Shown in pieces: positions 22,845 to 31,988 of a stretch of 64,000 nucleotides of DNA. Below the pieces are notes generated by a model. It searched no databases. It was not told the origin of the DNA and was given only the letters and a program-made list of their open reading frames with translations. Position numbers and translations under genes: made by a program. The DNA is from Eubacteriales Family XIII. Incertae Sedis bacterium (lineage in GTDB: Bacteria > Bacillota > Clostridia > Peptostreptococcales > Anaerovoracaceae), in NCBI GenBank assembly GCA_031261345.1, contig JAISKC010000055.1, forward strand, positions 1 through 64,000, given 5' to 3'. The stretch's first letter is position 1; each line of letters begins with the position of its first letter.

Positions 22845-24626
22845 TTACAGCAGCGTCCGCAGGGGGATACTCGGGTTTGAGCCTTCTTCGGCTATCAGTT
22901 TGCGAGCCTTTTCTATGGCTTCTTCCGCCGTGATTTCCACCCTGTCCTGCTCTCTTCTGAGCTTGTATTCCACTATGCCCTCTGAGGCCCTCTTGCCCAC
23001 GGTGATTCTGATAGGTATGCCTATGACGTCGGCGTCCTTGAACTTGACTCCGGCGCGCTCATCCCTGTCGTCCAAAAGGACTTCCGTGCCCGTGCTGAGA
23101 AGGTCTGTATAGATCTTTTCAGCGAGGGCCGCCTGTTCCTCGTCCGAGTTTTTCACTATCGTGATGATGACGTGATATGGAGCCACCGCAAGAGGCCAGA
23201 TGATGCCCTCGTCATCGTGATACTGCTCGACCACCGCCGCCATAGTCCTTGTGATACCGATGCCGTAGCAACCCATGAACATCAGGTGTTCCTGCATATT
23301 CTCGTCCTTGTATACGCAGTTCATCGCCTTGCTGTATTTCGTTCCGAGGTCGAATATCTGACCGACCTCAATGCCGCGCGTCTTAGAAAGCGGAGCTCCG
23401 CAATGAGGACAGGCGTCGCCCTCCCCTACGAGCTTCAGGTCAGTAATGAGGTCTGCAGTGTAATCCCTGCCATAATTGACATTTTCCATATGTGTGTCGA
23501 ACTTGTTGGCACCTGCTAGCAGATTTTTCAGCCCGGGAATTTCGCTGTCCACGATAATCTTGCAGTTTTTCAGCCCAACCGGACCTGTGAAACCACCGAC
23601 CGCTCCTGTGAGCTCTCCCATTACCGCTTCATCGGCAAACTCTATCATATGCTCTGCTATGCCGAGCGCATTGACGATTTTGATCATGTTCAGCTGGCGG
23701 TCGCCACGCACGAAGGCCGCGACGTATTCCTTGACCCTGTATTTGATTTTGCCGTCCTCTTCATACTCGTCATAGACTTGGAAGAGCAGCGCCTTCAGAG
23801 TCTTTTCCGCTGTGAGGCCGACGAACTCCGCGACGTCATCTATCGTCTTGCAATTTGGCGTATAGACTTCTTTGGTCTCCAAAAGTGGCTCGTCCACGGG
23901 AGGAGCATCGACTCCGGCAGCGTTTTCAGCGGTCGAACCATAGCCGCAAACATCGCAGTATACGAGGTCGCTCTCGCCGTAATCGGAAAATGCCGAGAAC
24001 TCGTGCGAGCCCGTGCCGCCGATAGCACCGTTGTCAGCCTCGACTATTCTGTATTTGAGTCCGCATCTGTCGAAGACCTTCTCGTATGCCACATACATAT
24101 CCTGGTAGGACTTCTTGAAGCTCTCCTCGTCTCTGTCAAACGAGTAGGCGTCCTTCATGACAAATTCTCTGGCCCTCATCAGACCAAATCTCGGCCTCGC
24201 CTCGTCCCTGAATTTCGTCTGTATATGGTAGAGATTGAGAGGCAATTTTTTGTAAGACGATACGTCATTTCGGACGATGTCAGTAATGAGTTCCTCGTGT
24301 GTGGGTCCGAGCAGGAAATCCCTATCGTGCCTGTCCTTGACACGCCAGAGCTCGGGGCCCATCGCGGACCATCTGCCTGTTTCTTCCCAAAGTTCTGCCG
24401 GCATCAGATGCGTCATGTGGAGTTCCTGCGCGCCCGCGGCGTCCATCTCCTGACGAACGATCTCGCCTATTTTTCTGACCGTCCTGTAGCCTATCGGCAT
24501 GAATGTATATACGCCCGAAACGACCTTCTTCATCATTCCGCCGCGAAGCAACCAGATATGACTGGGGATTTCCGCCTCGCCCGGCACTTCCCTGAGTGTA
24601 TGTAGGTGCATTTTTGATAATCTCAT
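22845..24626 (-). CDS. proS: Prolyl-tRNA synthetase (bacterial type with editing insert)
   Basis: 593 residues, class II. Motif 1 lies around TFMPIGYRTVRKIGEIVRQE, motif 2 in FRDEARPRFGLMRAREFVMK, and motif 3 in GCYGIGITRTMAAVVEQ. The INS editing domain (~220-400) lies between motifs 2 and 3, and an anticodon-binding domain closes the protein. It charges tRNA-Pro and hydrolyses Ala-tRNA-Pro. Length is slightly above the usual 570. Between motif 2 and the INS domain a C-x2-C (CDVCGYG) appears. It lies in the ispDF-proS order common in Clostridia. No T-box is visible upstream. Confidence 0.96.
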   Translation of the reverse strand: MRLSKMHLHTLREVPGEAEIPSHIWLLRGGMMKKVVSGVYTFMPIGYRTVRKIGEIVRQEMDAAGAQELHMTHLMPAELWEETGRWSAMGPELWRVKDRHDRDFLLGPTHEELITDIVRNDVSSYKKLPLNLYHIQTKFRDEARPRFGLMRAREFVMKDAYSFDRDEESFKKSYQDMYVAYEKVFDRCGLKYRIVEADNGAIGGTGSHEFSAFSDYGESDLVYCDVCGYGSTAENAAGVDAPPVDEPLLETKEVYTPNCKTIDDVAEFVGLTAEKTLKALLFQVYDEYEEDGKIKYRVKEYVAAFVRGDRQLNMIKIVNALGIAEHMIEFADEAVMGELTGAVGGFTGPVGLKNCKIIVDSEIPGLKNLLAGANKFDTHMENVNYGRDYTADLITDLKLVGEGDACPHCGAPLSKTRGIEVGQIFDLGTKYSKAMNCVYKDENMQEHLMFMGCYGIGITRTMAAVVEQYHDDEGIIWPLAVAPYHVIITIVKNSDEEQAALAEKIYTDLLSTGTEVLLDDRDERAGVKFKDADVIGIPIRITVGKRASEGIVEYKLRREQDRVEITAEEAIEKARKLIAEEGSNPSIPLRTLL

Positions 24627-24680
24627 TCTTCTACTCTCCTTTATTTTTCACTTTACTGTAATCTTATTACTGTAAACGTA

Positions 24681-25940
24681 TCAACCCTTTAACAGCACTA
24701 TTGCTTGGGCTCCTATGCCCTCTTCACGCCCGTAGGTTCCAAGGCCTTCCGTCGTCGTCGCCTTTACGGACACCCTTTCCAAGTCTATCTCGAGTGCCTC
24801 CGCCAAGGACTTTTCAATAAGGCTCCTATAAGGAGCCAGCTTAGGTCGCTCTGCCAAAATAGTCATATCCGCGTTCTCGATATCATATCCGTTTTCGTGC
24901 ATGAGTTCCACTGTTTTTTTTAGTAATTTCATGCTCGATATGCCTTTATATTTGGCGTCGGTGTCGGGAAAGTGCTTTCCGATGTCGCCGAGGTGCAGGG
25001 CTCCGAGTATCGCATCCATCAGCGCATGCGTCAGAACATCTGCGTCGGAGTGTCCAGAAAGCCCCTTCTCGTGCTCTATCAAAACACCGCCGAGTATGAG
25101 CTTTCTGCCCGTTACAAGCTCATGAACATCGAAGCCCGTTCCGACACGGTAAATGTCGTTCGCCGTCATTGCGTCAACTCCACTCGTCGTCATTGCGAGC
25201 GGAGCGAAGCAATCCACTGCAGTGCAATTTGACTGGATTGCTTCGCTATGCTCGCAATGACGCATAATCTCCAAGTCTTCGATAATTGTGATTTTGCTGT
25301 TACTATAATCCCCCACAGCCAAGGCTACGTCAAGTCCGCAGGCGATATAAAGCCCCCCGTCGTCCGAATAGACTTCACCATTTTCATGGGCTCTTCTGTG
25401 CGCGGCGAAGATGCTTCCGAAAGAAAACCCCTGCGGTGTCTGAACGGCGAAAAGTTCATCCCTGTTCGGTATGCTCACCCTTCCGCCCTTGTCTTCGCGG
25501 TAAATTGTATCCTTGAGCGGAACAACGGGAATTGCGCTGCCACTTATGATGACGCCGTCTATCACCCTTTCTATGAGCTCGCGCGTAACGAAAGGACGAG
25601 CGGCATCGTGAATGAGGACGATGTCAGTTTCCGAGGCCAGAGCGTTTTCTTGGATATATGAGAGTGCGTTGTAGACGGACTCTGTGCGAGTGTCGCCTCC
25701 TTTGACGATGTGGATACCGGCTCTATGGCCGGCATGACAGAATAGCCCCTGCGTTTTTTCTTCCTCGCCCGCAGGGACCGTGATGACTCGCACATCGGCT
25801 ACGTCTGCGAATGCGTCCACCGAGTGTTCGAGCATACTCTTGCCACCTATGTCCAAATACTGCTTGGGCATATCCAGGCCCATTCTCGTGCCCGTGCCCC
25901 CCGCAGTGATTATCGCAACAACTCTCTTATCATTTTCCAT
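24681..25940 (-). CDS. ispDF: Bifunctional IspD/IspF of the MEP isoprenoid pathway
   Basis: 419 residues. The IspD half (1-~228) has [18 protein letters not shown] and HDAARPFV and transfers CMP to methylerythritol 4-phosphate. The IspF half (~260-419) has [39 protein letters not shown] and the ending [12 protein letters not shown], and forms the cyclic diphosphate at a zinc site. The joint (about residues 230-257, HCEHSEAIQ...DCFAPLAMT) is a palindromic repeat read through in frame (25189-25261), so the linker is not ancestral protein sequence. IspE is not in the window. The start ATG overlaps no neighbour. Confidence 0.94.
   Translation of the reverse strand: MENDKRVVAIITAGGTGTRMGLDMPKQYLDIGGKSMLEHSVDAFADVADVRVITVPAGEEEKTQGLFCHAGHRAGIHIVKGGDTRTESVYNALSYIQENALASETDIVLIHDAARPFVTRELIERVIDGVIISGSAIPVVPLKDTIYREDKGGRVSIPNRDELFAVQTPQGFSFGSIFAAHRRAHENGEVYSDDGGLYIACGLDVALAVGDYSNSKITIIEDLEIMRHCEHSEAIQSNCTAVDCFAPLAMTTSGVDAMTANDIYRVGTGFDVHELVTGRKLILGGVLIEHEKGLSGHSDADVLTHALMDAILGALHLGDIGKHFPDTDAKYKGISSMKLLKKTVELMHENGYDIENADMTILAERPKLAPYRSLIEKSLAEALEIDLERVSVKATTTEGLGTYGREEGIGAQAIVLLKG
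25189..25261. repeat. Palindromic repeat inserted in frame in ispDF
   Basis: Two 28-bp near-perfect arms (GTCATTGCGAGC...GCGAAGCAATCCA and its complement) flank a 17-bp middle. Single arms of the same family lie at 55017, 57032 and 60441 between surface-protein genes. The full palindrome encodes a linker between the IspD and IspF domains without breaking the frame. Confidence 0.85.
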
Positions 25941-25960
25941 GGTATTACCGGCAAAATCCC

Positions 25961-27064
25961 TTACGGCTTGGCGAATATCATTCGTCCGGCTGAGGTCTGC
26001 AGCACACTCGTTACCGTAACATCGATGTTTTTCCCAATGAGCGACTTGCCGCCCTCGACGACAATCATCGTGCCATCGTCAAGATACGCGACCGCCTGCC
26101 CAGTCTCCTTGCCCTCTTTTACTAAGAAAATCGACATCTTCTCGCCTGGAAGGACGACGGGCTTGAGATTGCCCGCGAGATCGTTGATGTTGAGCACTCC
26201 GACATTCTGAATATGAGCGACCTTGTTCAGGTTGAAATCGTTTGTAACGACCTTGCCCTTCATCGCCTGCGCAAGCTTGAGGAGCTTCACGTCAACCTCG
26301 GGCACATCCGCCAAATTTTTGTCATTCGCGGTATTGTAAATCTCGATACCGAAATCGTTTTGAATTTTGTTGAGAATGTCCAGACCTCTGCGACCTCTGT
26401 TCCTTTTGAGCCCATCCGACGAATCCGCAATGTGCCGTAGCTCGATGAGCACGAAATCGGGAATCACTATCTGCCCCTCTATGAATCCCGTCCTCATGAT
26501 GTCCGCTATTCTGCCATCGATGATGACGCTCGTGTCCAAGATTTTGGGCGTCGACGCGTGTGAGCGGCTCTTTGGCTTCGTGAAGCCCTCCGCCCTCTTC
26601 GCCGCCTGACTCTGAAACCGCGAAAAAGCATCGCCGCCCGTCCTCGAGCCAACGACGATTCCGAGCCACGCAAATACAAGATAAATGACGACCGTTAGAG
26701 CGGCACTCAAATATCCATTTTCAATTAGACCAAATACCGGACTGATGAGGTATGCGATGACCAGTCCTATGATGAGCCCGATGACGCCGGCCAATAAACC
26801 ACTGCCGGAGAACTTCTGAAGCTCAACCTCGATATTCCTTGATGCACGGGCACTCTGTTTGATGATTCTTGGTGTCAGTATAAAAAATAAAATTGCAAAA
26901 ATAATTCCGACAGCTCCGGTGGTCAAAAACACCTTGAAGCCTGTGATTGCACTGAGATCCACGAATTTCGTCTGATTTGCTATGAACCTGAACAGTACAA
27001 AGACACCACATCCGAGCCAGAACCCAAGAAAGGTAATACCGCCTCTTATTAACTTGTTAATCAT
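25961..27064 (-). CDS. yacL: PIN/TRAM-domain membrane protein (YacL family)
   Basis: 367 residues. Four N-terminal membrane helices (about 5-30, 40-68, 95-115, 120-142) precede a PIN-like domain beginning [17 protein letters not shown] with further acids in IELRHIAD and VDVKLLKLA; a C-terminal TRAM-like region reads [19 protein letters not shown]. The family is conserved beside ispD and carD in Firmicutes; PIN folds are usually metal-dependent RNases and TRAM binds RNA, so an RNA role at the membrane is likely but its substrate is unknown. It lies 18 bp downstream of carD on the same strand. Confidence 0.9.
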   Translation of the reverse strand: MINKLIRGGITFLGFWLGCGVFVLFRFIANQTKFVDLSAITGFKVFLTTGAVGIIFAILFFILTPRIIKQSARASRNIEVELQKFSGSGLLAGVIGLIIGLVIAYLISPVFGLIENGYLSAALTVVIYLVFAWLGIVVGSRTGGDAFSRFQSQAAKRAEGFTKPKSRSHASTPKILDTSVIIDGRIADIMRTGFIEGQIVIPDFVLIELRHIADSSDGLKRNRGRRGLDILNKIQNDFGIEIYNTANDKNLADVPEVDVKLLKLAQAMKGKVVTNDFNLNKVAHIQNVGVLNINDLAGNLKPVVLPGEKMSIFLVKEGKETGQAVAYLDDGTMIVVEGGKSLIGKNIDVTVTSVLQTSAGRMIFAKP

Positions 27065-27082
27065 TTACTTTCTATCAACCCC

Positions 27083-27562
27083 CTATTCCATAATCAATTG
27101 TTCAATCAGGTTGTTCAGCTCTTCCTCGCATTTGTCGCTCACGAGTATGAGTTCGCTCATGAGGATATGCTTGGCGTTTGTGAGCATCTTCTTCTCACCC
27201 GTTGACAATTTCTTTTCGTTGTCTACGCGCATGAGATCCCTGACGACCTCGGCAACATCCTCGATATTGCCCGTCTTCAGCTTCTCCATGTTGTCTCTGT
27301 ATCTTCTGTTCCAAATCTGCGCCATCTCGCTGGACTTCCCCTTCAGGGTGATCCTCACGTTTGCGAGCTCCGGCTGACAGATGATGCTGCGGACTCCGAT
27401 ATTCTCCGTATTGTCCGTGGGAATCATGATTTTGATGTCGCCCTGCGGTATCCGCAAGATGTAATAACTCCGCTGTTCGCCCAAAACAATCCGTTCTTCA
27501 AGGCCTTCAATTATACCCGCGCCATGCATCGGATACACAACCTTATCACCTATTGTAAACAC
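27083..27562 (-). CDS. carD: CarD/CdnL-family RNA polymerase-binding regulator
   Basis: 159 residues. The N-terminal Tudor-like RNA polymerase-interaction domain is visible as GDKVVYPMHGAGIIEGLEER and YYILRIPQGDIKIMIPTDN; the helical C-terminal domain follows (WNRRYRDNMEKLKTGN, LSTGEKKMLTNAKHILMSEL). CarD proteins stabilise the open complex at promoters such as those of rRNA. The start is GTG behind GGAAGTAGG. carD-yacL-ispD is the conserved order. It is divergent from the response-regulator gene, with a 157-bp shared control region. Confidence 0.93.
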   Translation of the reverse strand: MFTIGDKVVYPMHGAGIIEGLEERIVLGEQRSYYILRIPQGDIKIMIPTDNTENIGVRSIICQPELANVRITLKGKSSEMAQIWNRRYRDNMEKLKTGNIEDVAEVVRDLMRVDNEKKLSTGEKKMLTNAKHILMSELILVSDKCEEELNNLIEQLIME

Positions 27563-27719
27563 AACCTACTTCCTTCCTAACGCCCTTTTTTGTCACCGTT
27601 TTGACAGCGGCGGACAACCCCGTTCCTTGTAGTTATGTACAAATTATACCACAGAAGTCGCTCATATATGGTATTATTTCCTATGGAAGCCTACGCGGCT
27701 CCGGACGGGAGGTCCGACA

Positions 27720-28394
27720 ATGCCAAAGTTACTCATCGTCGATGACGAGAACAAGATACGTACAGTAATAAAAGAATATGCGGAAGCTCTGCTCGATGCC
27801 GAGGTCACTGAGGCGCCCGACGGTATGGACGCCGTTGCCCTCGTGCGGGACAACGATTACGATATTATAGTAATGGACGTAATGATGCCGAAGCTCGATG
27901 GATTTTCGGCTGTGAAGGAAATCAAGAAGATCAAGGACATTCCCGTGATAATGTTGTCCGCAAGGGGCGAGGAATACGACAAACTCTTCGGCTTTGAGGT
28001 TGGCGTAGACGACTACGTGGTCAAAGACGGAAAGTTCAGCCCCAAGGAACTGATGGCGAGGATAAAGGTCATTCTGGCGAGACGGGTTCCGGCGGAAAAC
28101 ACCTCTGACAAGCTCATTTTCGATGGACTTATCATAGACATATTGGCGAAGGACGTAACGATAGACGGAAACAAGATTGAGCTCACACCTAAGGAATACG
28201 ACCTCCTGCTCTACCTCGTCCGAAACAAAAACATCGCGCTTTCAAGGGACACCCTACTATCGGACATCTGGGGCTACGAATTCGGCGACGTCCGGACCAT
28301 AGACACGCACGTGAAAAACCTCCGCAGTTACCTAGGACCCTATAGAAATAAGATTGCCACAGTCAGAGGAACAGGTTACAAATTTGAGGGATAG
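27720..28394 (+). CDS. OmpR/PhoB-family response regulator
   Basis: 224 residues. The receiver has VDDENKI, phospho-acceptor Asp in IIVMDVMMPKLDG and the switch region VIMLSARGEEY; the winged-helix output domain ends VRTIDTHVKNLRSYLGPYR...TVRGTGYKFEG. The conserved K-P-F loop of receivers is altered to KDGKFSP: the lysine is present but the cis-proline is replaced and residues are inserted. GGGAGGT precedes the ATG. The kinase gene overlaps its end by 11 nt, so the pair is a co-translated two-component system of unknown signal. It precedes radA, with no disA. Confidence 0.92.
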   Translation: MPKLLIVDDENKIRTVIKEYAEALLDAEVTEAPDGMDAVALVRDNDYDIIVMDVMMPKLDGFSAVKEIKKIKDIPVIMLSARGEEYDKLFGFEVGVDDYVVKDGKFSPKELMARIKVILARRVPAENTSDKLIFDGLIIDILAKDVTIDGNKIELTPKEYDLLLYLVRNKNIALSRDTLLSDIWGYEFGDVRTIDTHVKNLRSYLGPYRNKIATVRGTGYKFEG

Positions 28395-29958
28395 ATTTCG
28401 AAATAAATTTGATACGAAGAGCCTGAAGGTCAAAGTTTGGGTGTATTTCGGTCTGTTCACCGTTATCTTGCTAGTGATCCTGTGGTCGCTTCAGGTGCTC
28501 TTCATCAACAACTTCTATCAGGACATGAAGATAAAGGAAACGCAGAAGATAGCCTTGAACATCGCGACTCAATTCCAAGACGCGGACAGGGCACAAATAA
28601 GATCATACATCAGCGATTTGTACAAGAAAAATGAAATGTATATTCAAATAGAATCGGTCGAGGGCGTGGCTGTTTTCATTCCATATATCGACTATGACGC
28701 GAAGGAAAAGGAAGACGCAAAGAGCGATATTGAAGAACTTCCGTCCGACTCGCCTGCCCTGACTTACTATCCCAATATCTATCAAAGCGAAATAGGAAAT
28801 CTGCGTGAGGAGCTTACTTCCGGCAAGACCGAAAGTATCAGCAAGCGCACCATAGAGCCGAAAACCGGACAGGAAACCCTTGAATACGCGGGGTATCTCG
28901 TTCTCGGCAAAAATCTTAAGCCGGAACTTGTTCTTTCCTCATCATCTGCTGAGGAATCGGATAACAGGGTCATCATGTACATATTCTCACCGCTATATCC
29001 GATGGAGTCAACGGTTGATATCCTATCAAATCAGCTAATCTACGTTACGATTATCTCACTTTTGCTTGCGCTGCTACTCTCGTTTTATCTCGCGAACATG
29101 GTCTCAAAGCCCATTACCAAAATCACAAAACAAGCGAACCAACTCGCCGACGGAAACTACGGCGTGGTTTTCGCGGGTGAACATTACTCAGAAATCATCA
29201 AGCTTGCGGATACGCTCACCTACGCATCTATGGAGCTCTCGCGGGCCAGCGAAATGCAAAAGGATCTCATTGCAAACGTCAGCCACGACCTCAGAACCCC
29301 GCTCACGATGATTCGCTCCTATGCCGAAATGATACAGGATCTTTCGGGCGACGATCCGGAGAAGAGGACCGCTCACCTCGGGATCATCATCGATGAAAGT
29401 GAACGGCTCAGCAGTCTGGTTTCCGAATTACTTGAAATCTCGAAGCTGCAGTCGGGCGAACAACTAGTCAAATATTCAGACGTGAGTATTAAAAATCTCA
29501 TCGCGTCCATCATACAGTCGTATCAAGGGCTCGTCGAGCAAGGGGGCTACAATCTCATCTTCATCAGCAAGGGTGAGGGTATGGTTCGCGCCGACGAGGC
29601 GAGGATCAAGCAGGTGGTCAACAACCTCATCAGCAACGCCCTCAAATACGGCGGCAAGGACAAGACCGTCGAAATCAGAATGTTTGAGGAAGACGACTAT
29701 GTCCGTGTTGAGGTTACGGATCACGGTATGGGCATACCGAAGAAGGATATCAAACACATTTGGGATCGCTACTACAAGTCCAGTGCCCACTATAGGCGGA
29801 CCGATTCTACGGGGCTCGGGCTTTCTATCATCAAGGAGATACTGCTTCTGCACGGCGCGGTTTTTGGCGTCGAGAGTACGCTCAGGAAAGGTAGCACTTT
29901 CTGGTTCGAACTGAAGGCGGACGGACCTACAATAGAGGAGGAAACTATCGATGGCTAA
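28384..29958 (+). CDS. Membrane sensor histidine kinase (HAMP-HisKA-HATPase)
   Basis: About 524 residues from TTG 28384, which lies behind GAGGAACAGG and overlaps the regulator's stop codon. One membrane helix (VYFGLFTVILLVILWSLQVL), an extracytoplasmic sensor of ~190 residues, and a second helix (LIYVTIISLLLALLLSFYL) lead to HAMP. The H box is ANVSHDLRTPL, the N box NNLISNALKYGG, and GMGIPKKDIKHIWDRYY with GLGLSIIKEIL close the ATP site. It phosphorylates the regulator encoded just before it. The signal is unknown; the overall layout is like wall- or stress-sensing kinases of Firmicutes. Confidence 0.92.
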   Translation: MRDRFRNKFDTKSLKVKVWVYFGLFTVILLVILWSLQVLFINNFYQDMKIKETQKIALNIATQFQDADRAQIRSYISDLYKKNEMYIQIESVEGVAVFIPYIDYDAKEKEDAKSDIEELPSDSPALTYYPNIYQSEIGNLREELTSGKTESISKRTIEPKTGQETLEYAGYLVLGKNLKPELVLSSSSAEESDNRVIMYIFSPLYPMESTVDILSNQLIYVTIISLLLALLLSFYLANMVSKPITKITKQANQLADGNYGVVFAGEHYSEIIKLADTLTYASMELSRASEMQKDLIANVSHDLRTPLTMIRSYAEMIQDLSGDDPEKRTAHLGIIIDESERLSSLVSELLEISKLQSGEQLVKYSDVSIKNLIASIIQSYQGLVEQGGYNLIFISKGEGMVRADEARIKQVVNNLISNALKYGGKDKTVEIRMFEEDDYVRVEVTDHGMGIPKKDIKHIWDRYYKSSAHYRRTDSTGLGLSIIKEILLLHGAVFGVESTLRKGSTFWFELKADGPTIEEETIDG

Positions 29959-31348
29959 GAAACCCGAAAGTGTCTACGTCTGTTCGGAATGCGGCTACGA
30001 GAGCCCCAAATGGATGGGCCAGTGTATCTGCGGCGCTTGGAACAGCTTTTTTGAGCAGAAAATCACTGCGGATTCCGGCAGACCCCAAGGCAAAATCAAC
30101 TCACGCTCCAAGGCCATGGCAGGTGTTTCCGCTGGCAAGCCCTCGGCCGAGTTACTCAACTCTGTTACTTCGGGACAGACCGACCGAATAGACACCAAAA
30201 TCGGCGAGCTAAACAGAGTTCTCGGCGGCGGAGTGACAAAGGGTTCGCTCACCCTCATCGCCGGTGAGCCAGGCATAGGCAAATCGACGCTGATACTTCA
30301 GGCGGCAATCAATCTTGCTCGGGACGGACTGGATGTGCTATACGTCTCCGGTGAAGAAAGCTCTGAGCAGATTCGCATGCGTGCCGATCGCATTACTCCG
30401 GACATTCCATCGGGGGTTCTGATGCTAGCTGAGACCGACATGTCCACAATAATGGATGTGGTAGCCGAAGTGAAGCCAGGTCTACTCATCATCGATTCAA
30501 TCCAGACCATGTATACGGATGAAATCACTGCGGCGGCCGGTGGCGTGTCGCAGATTCGCGTTTCCACGGACATGCTCATGCACATCGGGAAAAAGGCGGG
30601 AATACCTATTTTCATCGTCGCTCACATCACGAAGGCGGGCGAGCTTGCCGGTCCGAAAGCCATTGAACATCTCGTGGATTGCGTCCTTTCATTCTCGGGC
30701 GAGCGAAGCAGAGATTTCCGGCTTCTCACCGCAAGCAAAAACAGGTTTGGCACGACCGCGGAGGTCGGCGCCTTTGAAATGAGAGAAGAAGGCTTAGTCG
30801 AGATAAACGACCTCTCCGGCTCGCTCCTTGAGGGCATGGAGACGGACACGGAAGGAAGTATCGCTACGGCCGTATACGAGGGCACCCGCCCCCTTCTGAT
30901 GGAGATACAGGCACTCACAGCGGCGGCCGGCACAGGGTTTGCCCGAAGAAATGCCCTAGGCATATCACCCGCCCGCCTCAGCATGATCATAGCCGTTCTG
31001 GAAAAAAAGGCCGGACTCGACCTGACCACTTCCGATGTCTACGTCAACATAGTCGGCGGCATTCGTCCCGAGGGGACATCCTTCGACCTAGCCTGCGCCC
31101 TCGCCATATACTCATCTCAGACCGGCGTCATCATCGACAGCAAAACCTTGGCCGTCGGAGAAATAGGTCTGGCCGGCGAAGTCCGCTCCATAAGAAATGC
31201 GGAGAGAATTGCCACAGAAGCCTCAAAGCTCGGCTTCACAAAAATCATCCTGCCCGAAAAAAATACAGACAAGGCCAAAGCCCTGTCAATAAAAAATCTA
31301 AAAATCATAGGAGTAAGAACAATAGCGGACGCCCTATCCGCCATCTAA
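29951..31348 (+). CDS. radA: DNA repair protein RadA
   Basis: 465 residues, normal for the family. The N-terminal zinc finger is CSECGYES...GQCICGAW, Walker A is GEPGIGKST, the RadA signature is SKNRFGTTAEVGAF, and the C-terminal third is the Lon-protease-like scaffold (IVGGIRPEGTSFDLACALAI). RadA is a hexameric helicase that extends recombination intermediates with RecA. Its start overlaps the kinase stop codon, so it shares the transcript of the two-component system. It ends 52 bp before the repeats that open the defence-like island. Confidence 0.96.
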   Translation: MAKKPESVYVCSECGYESPKWMGQCICGAWNSFFEQKITADSGRPQGKINSRSKAMAGVSAGKPSAELLNSVTSGQTDRIDTKIGELNRVLGGGVTKGSLTLIAGEPGIGKSTLILQAAINLARDGLDVLYVSGEESSEQIRMRADRITPDIPSGVLMLAETDMSTIMDVVAEVKPGLLIIDSIQTMYTDEITAAAGGVSQIRVSTDMLMHIGKKAGIPIFIVAHITKAGELAGPKAIEHLVDCVLSFSGERSRDFRLLTASKNRFGTTAEVGAFEMREEGLVEINDLSGSLLEGMETDTEGSIATAVYEGTRPLLMEIQALTAAAGTGFARRNALGISPARLSMIIAVLEKKAGLDLTTSDVYVNIVGGIRPEGTSFDLACALAIYSSQTGVIIDSKTLAVGEIGLAGEVRSIRNAERIATEASKLGFTKIILPEKNTDKAKALSIKNLKIIGVRTIADALSAI

Positions 31349-31400
31349 ACCCCTCTCAAGGTGAATCAAGTCAACCTCTCCGATGGCACCTAAGAGATGC

Positions 31401-31480
31401 TACACCTTTTCCAACAGATTATTGCACATGTATTACACCTTTTCCAATAACATTTAGCGCGCATTTTACACCTTTTCCAA
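31401..31480. repeat. Three TACACCTTTTCCAA repeats at exact 33-bp spacing
   Basis: The 14-bp unit occurs at 31401-31414, 31434-31447 and 31467-31480. The 19-bp intervals differ from one another except for a few bases. Too few and too short for a CRISPR array. They resemble, in copy number and layout, the repeats found before ATPase genes in this window, but no ATPase is left beside them. Confidence 0.75.
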
Positions 31481-31488
31481 AAAATCCA

Positions 31489-31626
31489 CCCCATCTCGGA
31501 TGTTCATTTATCACATGAAATAAGCACATTTTCGCTCGAGATAGCGAATTTGTCCCACTATTTAGAAGTTCTGCGGCGAAATCAGGGACAAAAGCCACAT
31601 TTCGAGCGATAATGTGGCATGGCCTT
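31489..31626. repeat. ~140-bp direct repeat flanking the AbiE locus (left copy)
   Basis: Closely matches 33523-33661 in the same orientation, with long exact stretches around ATGTTCATTTATCACATGAA and TTTCGAGCGATAATGTGG. It contains TGTCCC/GGGACA and CCACATT/AATGTGG hairpin arms. Its end touches the stop codon of a decayed small ORF, as the other copy does. Confidence 0.8.
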
Positions 31627-31750
31627 TATCTACACGCCTTTTGCAATCACAATAATCTCTTCAGCTCCTACAGCGAAGTCCCCGTTGTTTTCAGAATCCA
31701 CGCGCGTAATATTTTTTGCAATGGTTGCTCCAAACGAATTCTTTCAAGGG

Positions 31751-31978
31751 CTACGGGGCTAACCGCTCTGTATTCATATCATCACACTTTTCAATAACAA
31801 CTGCCGTGCCATTTGCTACTGCACCATATGCTAGTCCTATTCTTAAAGAGTTTGTGCTTAGTCCTACACCCAATGCATGGATACTATTCGAGAATAAATT
31901 GTATAATGCAGATTCGAGATTTTCAGAAACAATATCCGCTCTAATCTTTTTAAAATATTGTTTATAACCTGATAACAT
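31751..31978 (-). pseudogene. Decayed small-protein gene after abiEii
   Basis: A 75-codon frame (start MLSGYKQYFKKIRADI) ends early. A separate frame just downstream ends DFAVGAEEIIVIAKGV with its stop at the edge of the repeat, and may be the displaced C-terminus. The part ALYNLFSNSIHALGVGL ... NGTAVVIE is vaguely like YbjQ-type (heavy-metal-binding) proteins. The frame break and overlap with the end of abiEii suggest a pseudogene. Identity is uncertain. Confidence 0.3.
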
Positions 31979-31988
31979 AAGTACACAA

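Noticed and set aside
24627-24680. T-box leaders before proS, lysS or cysS
   Set aside because: None of the three upstream regions has the conserved GGGTGGNACCGCG core or room for a full T-box.
31401-31480. A possible mini-CRISPR array
   Set aside because: Repeats are only 14 bp, intervals 19 bp, three copies, no cas genes. Treated as short direct repeats instead.
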